Shown here: positions 5,280 to 8,710 of the stretch, in pieces
Layout of the letters: every line of letters starts with the position of its first letter
Numbering within the stretch: position 1 is the first letter of the stretch
Source of the DNA: Bacillota bacterium
GTDB lineage: Bacteria > Bacillota > Clostridia > Acetivibrionales > DSM-1351
Reading direction: 5' to 3'
Assembly: GCA_023436485.1 (NCBI GenBank)
Contig: JAEZIU010000081.1
Location: 1-8,710 of the forward strand
DNA: 8,710 nt
Made by a program: the position numbers and the translations under genes
The notes under the pieces: model-generated
Databases searched by the model: none
What the model was told of the DNA's origin: nothing
The model's input: only the letters and a program-made list of their open reading frames with translations

Positions 5280-7271
5280 ATGGACTTTGGAAAAAGCTGT
5301 TGGTACAGCTACCAGCAAGGCTGTCAAAGAGAATGGTTAATCACAAACGGGATTGGCGGTTATGCATCGTTATCGCTGATATGTTCCAATAACAGAAGAT
5401 ACCATGGTTTACTGGTTTCTGCATCAGTACCTCCAACTAAAAGGCAGCTTTTTCTTTCCAATATTCTTGAAGAAATGGATTTTGAAGATGGTACTAATGT
5501 TTCTTTTAGTTCATTTCAAACAGGCAGCGGATATATAAACAGCGGTTTTACACATCTGCAAAGGGTTGAATATAATTATCTTCCGGAATTCGTATATTCT
5601 TATAAAGATATTTTTGTGAAAAAGAAAATATCAATGAAGCAGGGTAATAATACCGTGATTGTACAATATGAGGTGCGAAACGGCCATAAAGAAGCGGTAT
5701 TTAAGTTAACTCCTCTTATAAATAACAGAGATCATCATCATATCAGTAAAAGCAGTCATTTAAAATTCAACATAAATCAAGAAGCAAAAGTTATCTGTAT
5801 TTCAGGAAATGGGGAAGGGCAAATCAGATTACTTGTTGATGACGGAGAATTTGAAAGCTATAATGACTGTTTTTTTTATGACATGCATTATGGAATTGAG
5901 AGGGAACGGGGGTTGGACTATACTGAAGACCATTTTATACCTGGTTGCTTCAGCATAAAAGTTAAACCCTGGGAAACAAAAACCGTTTCATTTATAGCAA
6001 CAACTGAAAACTATGACCTAAAAAGCATAAATGCATTACGGGTCATACAATCTGAAGAAGAAAGATTAAAAGAGCTTCTGGATAGGGCCGGTGTTCAGAA
6101 CGAACTATGTAGAAGGTTGGTACTTGCTGCGGATAACTTTATTGTATATAGAAAATCAACAAAATCAAAGACGGTTATTGCCGGGTATCCATGGTTTACA
6201 GACTGGGGCCGCGATACCATGATCGCTTTCAGTGGTCTTACATTGACAACGGGCAGATATGGGGATGCAAAGGATATATTGTTGACATTTTCAAAGTATG
6301 TTAATCATGGACTTATACCCAATATGTTTCCGGATGACGGAGAAGAACCAGCCTATAACAGTGTAGATGCTGCCTTGTGGTATTTTGAGGCTGTTAACAG
6401 TTATCTTTCTTACACAGAGGAATATAGTTTTATTCAGAATAATATATTCGGCTGTCTCAAGGAAATATGTAGTGGATTTGTAAATGGCACTATCTATGAC
6501 ATTAAAATGACCGATGATGGCCTTGTGACGGCAGGTAGTGAAAACACACAGCTCACATGGATGGATGCAAAAGTAGGAGACTGGGTAGTTACGCCTCGCC
6601 ACGGTAAAGCCGTAGAAATAAATGCGTTATGGTATAACGCTTTAATGATTATGTCCGGTCTGGCTGAAAGATTTGGTGATAATGACATTTATTCAGCTTT
6701 AGCAGCCAAAATAAAGGAGTCCTTCCTAAGGGAATTCTGGAATGATAATGATCAGTGTCTGTATGATGTAATTAATTCGGAAGGGAAAGACGCAGATATC
6801 AGACCAAACCAAATTCTGGCCATAGGACTTTCCTATCCGGTTATTGACGGAGAAAGGGCTGAAAAAATCTTGAATAAGGTGTGGGAAGAGCTGTACACGC
6901 CTTATGGGCTTAGGACATTATCCGGTACTAACAGTGAATACAAGGGAATTTATTGCGGAAACCAGCTTGAAAGAGACGGTGCATACCATCAGGGTACTGT
7001 TTGGACATGGCTTCTGGGAAGATTTATAAAAGCATATATACTCATAAACGGTGGGACTGAGCAGGCTAGACGAAATGCACTGGAATTTTTAAAACCGTTT
7101 ACAGACCATGTAAGAAACGGCGGATTGGGTAGTATTTCAGAAATATTTGACGGGGACAATCCACACTATCCCAGAGGATGTTTTGCACAGGCATGGAGTG
7201 TTTCCGAGATATTAAGGGCAGCTGTGGAAGACATAGGTGTTGATCAGCTTGGCCAAAAAATAAATTATTAG
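5280..7271 (+). CDS. Glycogen debranching enzyme (amylo-alpha-1,6-glucosidase, GH133 type)
   Basis: The 663-residue product has the two-part build of archaeal/bacterial-type debranching enzymes. An N-terminal beta-rich domain (about 10-240) opens with EWLITNGIGGYASLS and RRYHGLL. It is followed by a GH15-like (alpha/alpha)6 catalytic domain (about 275-650). Conserved blocks are GYPWFTDWGRDTMIAFSG (302-319), LTWMDAKVGDWVVTPR (425-440), QLERDGAYHQGTVWTWLLG (562-580) and SEIFDGDNPHYPRGCFAQAWS (620-640). The acidic residues in these blocks are the likely catalytic ones, by analogy with GH15. The expected role is removal of alpha-1,6 branch stubs during breakdown of intracellular glycogen. No signal peptide is seen. 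ATG 5280 follows GGAGG (5267-5271) at 8 bases, and the ribosome binding site lies inside yvcK. Its place between yvcK and whiA is unusual. Confidence 0.93.
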   Translation: MDFGKSCWYSYQQGCQREWLITNGIGGYASLSLICSNNRRYHGLLVSASVPPTKRQLFLSNILEEMDFEDGTNVSFSSFQTGSGYINSGFTHLQRVEYNYLPEFVYSYKDIFVKKKISMKQGNNTVIVQYEVRNGHKEAVFKLTPLINNRDHHHISKSSHLKFNINQEAKVICISGNGEGQIRLLVDDGEFESYNDCFFYDMHYGIERERGLDYTEDHFIPGCFSIKVKPWETKTVSFIATTENYDLKSINALRVIQSEEERLKELLDRAGVQNELCRRLVLAADNFIVYRKSTKSKTVIAGYPWFTDWGRDTMIAFSGLTLTTGRYGDAKDILLTFSKYVNHGLIPNMFPDDGEEPAYNSVDAALWYFEAVNSYLSYTEEYSFIQNNIFGCLKEICSGFVNGTIYDIKMTDDGLVTAGSENTQLTWMDAKVGDWVVTPRHGKAVEINALWYNALMIMSGLAERFGDNDIYSALAAKIKESFLREFWNDNDQCLYDVINSEGKDADIRPNQILAIGLSYPVIDGERAEKILNKVWEELYTPYGLRTLSGTNSEYKGIYCGNQLERDGAYHQGTVWTWLLGRFIKAYILINGGTEQARRNALEFLKPFTDHVRNGGLGSISEIFDGDNPHYPRGCFAQAWSVSEILRAAVEDIGVDQLGQKINY

Positions 7272-7290
7272 CGTGCGGGAGTGTTGTTAA

Positions 7291-8232
7291 GTGTCTTTTT
7301 CAACTATAGTAAAAGATGAGCTTTGCCGAATTGAGCTTCATGAGGAATGTTGCATGAAATCCGAAATTTTAGGGGTTATCCTTACAGGTAACCTCTTTTC
7401 ACATGAGAAATTATCAAGAAATACAAAAGTGGTTACTGAGAACGCCGCTTTTGCAAGAAGGATATATTCGATATTCAGGAGAATATACGACATTAGTCCG
7501 GAGGTTTCCATTAGAAGAAGCAGCAAGCTGAAAAAACATGTATCCTATTCACTTACACTGGTGCCGAATCAGATGATAAACAGAATACTGTATGACTTCG
7601 GAATAAGTTCTTTCTCTGAGGATGAATATATTCCCACGGCAAGTACACTTGAGAAAGTGTGCTGCAGAAAAAGCTTTTTGAGAGCAGCTTTTCTTTCGGG
7701 AGGTTCAATAAGTGATCCCGAAAAGACATATCATCTGGAAATAGCAACTCACAATAATATGTCTGCGGAAATTATAAAGGATTTGCTCGATAACTATGAC
7801 ATAAACACAAAGATAATCAAAAGGAAGGGCAGCTTTGTGGCTTATATAAAAGAAGGAGAGCAGATAGTGGATTTCCTTAATATCATTGGTGCACACACAG
7901 CCCTTATGGAGCTGGAAAATGTAAGAATACTAAAAGATATGAGGAATAGTGTAAACAGGATAGTGAACTGTGAAACAGCAAATTTGGAAAAAACCGTAAA
8001 TGCTTCAATTAGACAAATAGAAAATATAAAGTATATTCAATCCACCATTGGACTAGACAATCTCCCCGAGAACCTTGCGGAGATAGCCGACATAAGGCTG
8101 GAATTCAGTGATGCAAGCCTTAAAGAGCTCGGCGAAATGCTTCACCCGAAACTCGGAAAATCGGGAGTTAACCACAGGTTGAGAAAACTGGATGAAATTG
8201 CTGATGATATTAGAAAAAATAATCAAAGGTAA
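7291..8232 (+). CDS. whiA: DNA-binding regulator WhiA
   Basis: WhiA combines a degenerate LAGLIDADG homing-endonuclease fold with a C-terminal helix-turn-helix. In Streptomyces it activates sporulation septation genes; in Bacillus (YvcL) it influences cell division and chromosome segregation. The 313-residue product begins SFSTIVKDELCRIE and shows FLRAAFLSGGSISDPEKTYHLEI (129-151), the NCETANLEKTVNASIRQIE block (226-244) and a C-terminal HTH around 258-308 (LPENLAEIADIRLEF, SLKELGEMLHPKLGKSGVNHRLRKL). The start is GTG 7291, with GGGAG (7277-7281) spaced 9 bases. It follows the debranching enzyme by 19 bases. Its stop codon lies inside a candidate sporulation promoter for the next operon. Confidence 0.97.
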   Translation: MSFSTIVKDELCRIELHEECCMKSEILGVILTGNLFSHEKLSRNTKVVTENAAFARRIYSIFRRIYDISPEVSIRRSSKLKKHVSYSLTLVPNQMINRILYDFGISSFSEDEYIPTASTLEKVCCRKSFLRAAFLSGGSISDPEKTYHLEIATHNNMSAEIIKDLLDNYDINTKIIKRKGSFVAYIKEGEQIVDFLNIIGAHTALMELENVRILKDMRNSVNRIVNCETANLEKTVNASIRQIENIKYIQSTIGLDNLPENLAEIADIRLEFSDASLKELGEMLHPKLGKSGVNHRLRKLDEIADDIRKNNQR

Positions 8233-8253
8233 AATCAGGGAAATATAGAATCT
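8225..8253 (+). promoter_or_regulatory. Candidate sigma-H promoter of the spoIIA operon
   Basis: AAAGGTAAA (8225-8233) matches the sigma-H -35 consensus RNAGGAWWW at 8 of 9 positions. ATAGAATCT (8245-8253) matches the -10 consensus RNNGAATWW at 8 of 9. The 11-base spacing is what that consensus expects. In Bacillus the spoIIA operon is transcribed by sigma-H with Spo0A, so the location directly before spoIIAA supports the call. The -35 overlaps the last codons and stop of whiA. I see no clear Spo0A box. Confidence 0.6.
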
Positions 8254-8289
8254 GTTACTATGAATATAAATATATAGGAGGAAACAGGT

Positions 8290-8631
8290 TTGGATGTTAA
8301 ACTTTCAAAAAAAGGGACAACCCTTGTTGTAAGAATAATGGAAGATATGGATCATCATTCTGCACAGTATCTCAGACAAAAAATAGATTATGAGATTACT
8401 AAGGCAACTATTAAAAATATTGTATTTGATTTTACCAATGTAAACTTTATGGACAGCTCAGGTATAGGTGTTGTTGTAGGTAGGTACAAAAATGTATGCA
8501 AGTTAAATGGCAAGGCGGCTATAATAAATGCAAATCCAAAAATATTACAGATATTTGAGATGTCAGGCATATTAAAGATTATTCCTGTGTACAACAGTTT
8601 GGATACAGCTATTTCAAGCATGTGCGGTTAA
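8290..8631 (+). CDS. spoIIAA: Anti-sigma F factor antagonist SpoIIAA
   Basis: SpoIIAA is a small cytoplasmic STAS-domain protein. Its unphosphorylated form binds the SpoIIAB kinase and releases sigma-F in the forespore; SpoIIAB inactivates it by serine phosphorylation and SpoIIE reactivates it. The 113-residue product matches family length and motifs: DMDHHSAQYLRQKI (19-32), VNFMDSSGIGVVVGRYK (51-67) with Ser56 as the expected phosphorylation site, and IFEMSGILKII (88-98). The start is TTG 8290, with AGGAGG (8276-8281) spaced 8 bases; the nearby ATG at 8294 is out of frame. It is followed by spoIIAB after 37 bases, the standard operon order, which separates it from other STAS antagonists such as RsbV. 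Confidence 0.96.
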   Translation: MDVKLSKKGTTLVVRIMEDMDHHSAQYLRQKIDYEITKATIKNIVFDFTNVNFMDSSGIGVVVGRYKNVCKLNGKAAIINANPKILQIFEMSGILKIIPVYNSLDTAISSMCG

Positions 8632-8668
8632 TATTGTAACATCATGTTAAAGAGAGTGAGGAAGAAAA

Positions 8669-8710
8669 ATGCAACTGGTTAATGAGATGAAGCTTGAATT
8701 TATGAGTAAA
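8669..8710 (+). CDS. spoIIAB: Anti-sigma F factor SpoIIAB, N-terminal 14 codons only
   Basis: The reading frame starts at ATG 8669, has GTGAGG (8656-8661) 7 bases upstream, and is open to the right edge. The 14 residues MQLVNEMKLEFMSK match the N-terminus typical of SpoIIAB (NEM-LEF). SpoIIAB is the GHKL-type kinase that holds sigma-F inactive and phosphorylates SpoIIAA. The position directly after spoIIAA supports the call; the rest of the gene lies outside the window. Confidence 0.88.
   Translation, partial: MQLVNEMKLEFMSK

Noticed and set aside
8236..8267. Alternative sigma-H pairing, GGGAAAT with the GAAT at 8262-8265
   Set aside because: The spacing is about 3 bases too long and the -35 lacks the AGG core; the pair at 8225-8253 fits better.
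1..8710. Mobile elements, CRISPR arrays, defence or phage genes
   Set aside because: No transposase, integrase, direct-repeat array or terminal inverted repeat is visible. Every long open stretch is accounted for by a recognisable core gene.

Overview
The window reads as chromosomal core DNA from a low-GC, endospore-forming Firmicute, most likely an anaerobic clostridium. A Ruminiclostridium/Acetivibrio-like cellulolytic clostridium is my guess from the gene set and protein style, not something proved here. The evidence is the A+T-rich code, strong AGGAGG-type ribosome binding sites, HPr kinase, the rapZ-yvcK-whiA trio and the start of a spoIIA operon. All genes lie on the + strand.

Layout: (1) 1-127, the end of a tRNA-Gly(GCC) and a complete tRNA-Gly(TCC), closed by a strong hairpin terminator at 130-170. 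(2) 171-430, a gene-free leader with promoter-like hexamers and several dyads, upstream of hprK. (3) 431-8232, a tightly packed run: hprK, a YcdX-type PHP phosphatase, murB, rapZ (yvcJ), yvcK, a GH133-type glycogen debranching enzyme (amylo-alpha-1,6-glucosidase) and whiA. Gaps are 4 to 33 bases, and rapZ/yvcK overlap by ATGA. No terminator is visible inside the run, so it is probably one operon or overlapping transcripts. (4) 8233-8710, a sigma-H-like promoter overlapping the whiA stop codon, then spoIIAA and the first 14 codons of spoIIAB, the head of the sigma-F regulatory operon.

The genes share a theme of sensing carbon status and directing it to the cell wall or storage. HprK sets catabolite repression through HPr-Ser phosphorylation. 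MurB makes the UDP-MurNAc precursor. RapZ and YvcK are nucleotide/UDP-sugar-linked regulators of amino-sugar and wall metabolism. The debranching enzyme mobilises alpha-glucan storage polymer. WhiA and SpoIIA belong to division and sporulation.

I found no mobile element, CRISPR array, phage gene or defence-like system. The points worth a second look are a likely AUU start codon for murB, a membrane-anchored form of YvcK, the debranching enzyme inserted between yvcK and whiA, the sigma-H-like promoter, and the structured hprK leader.
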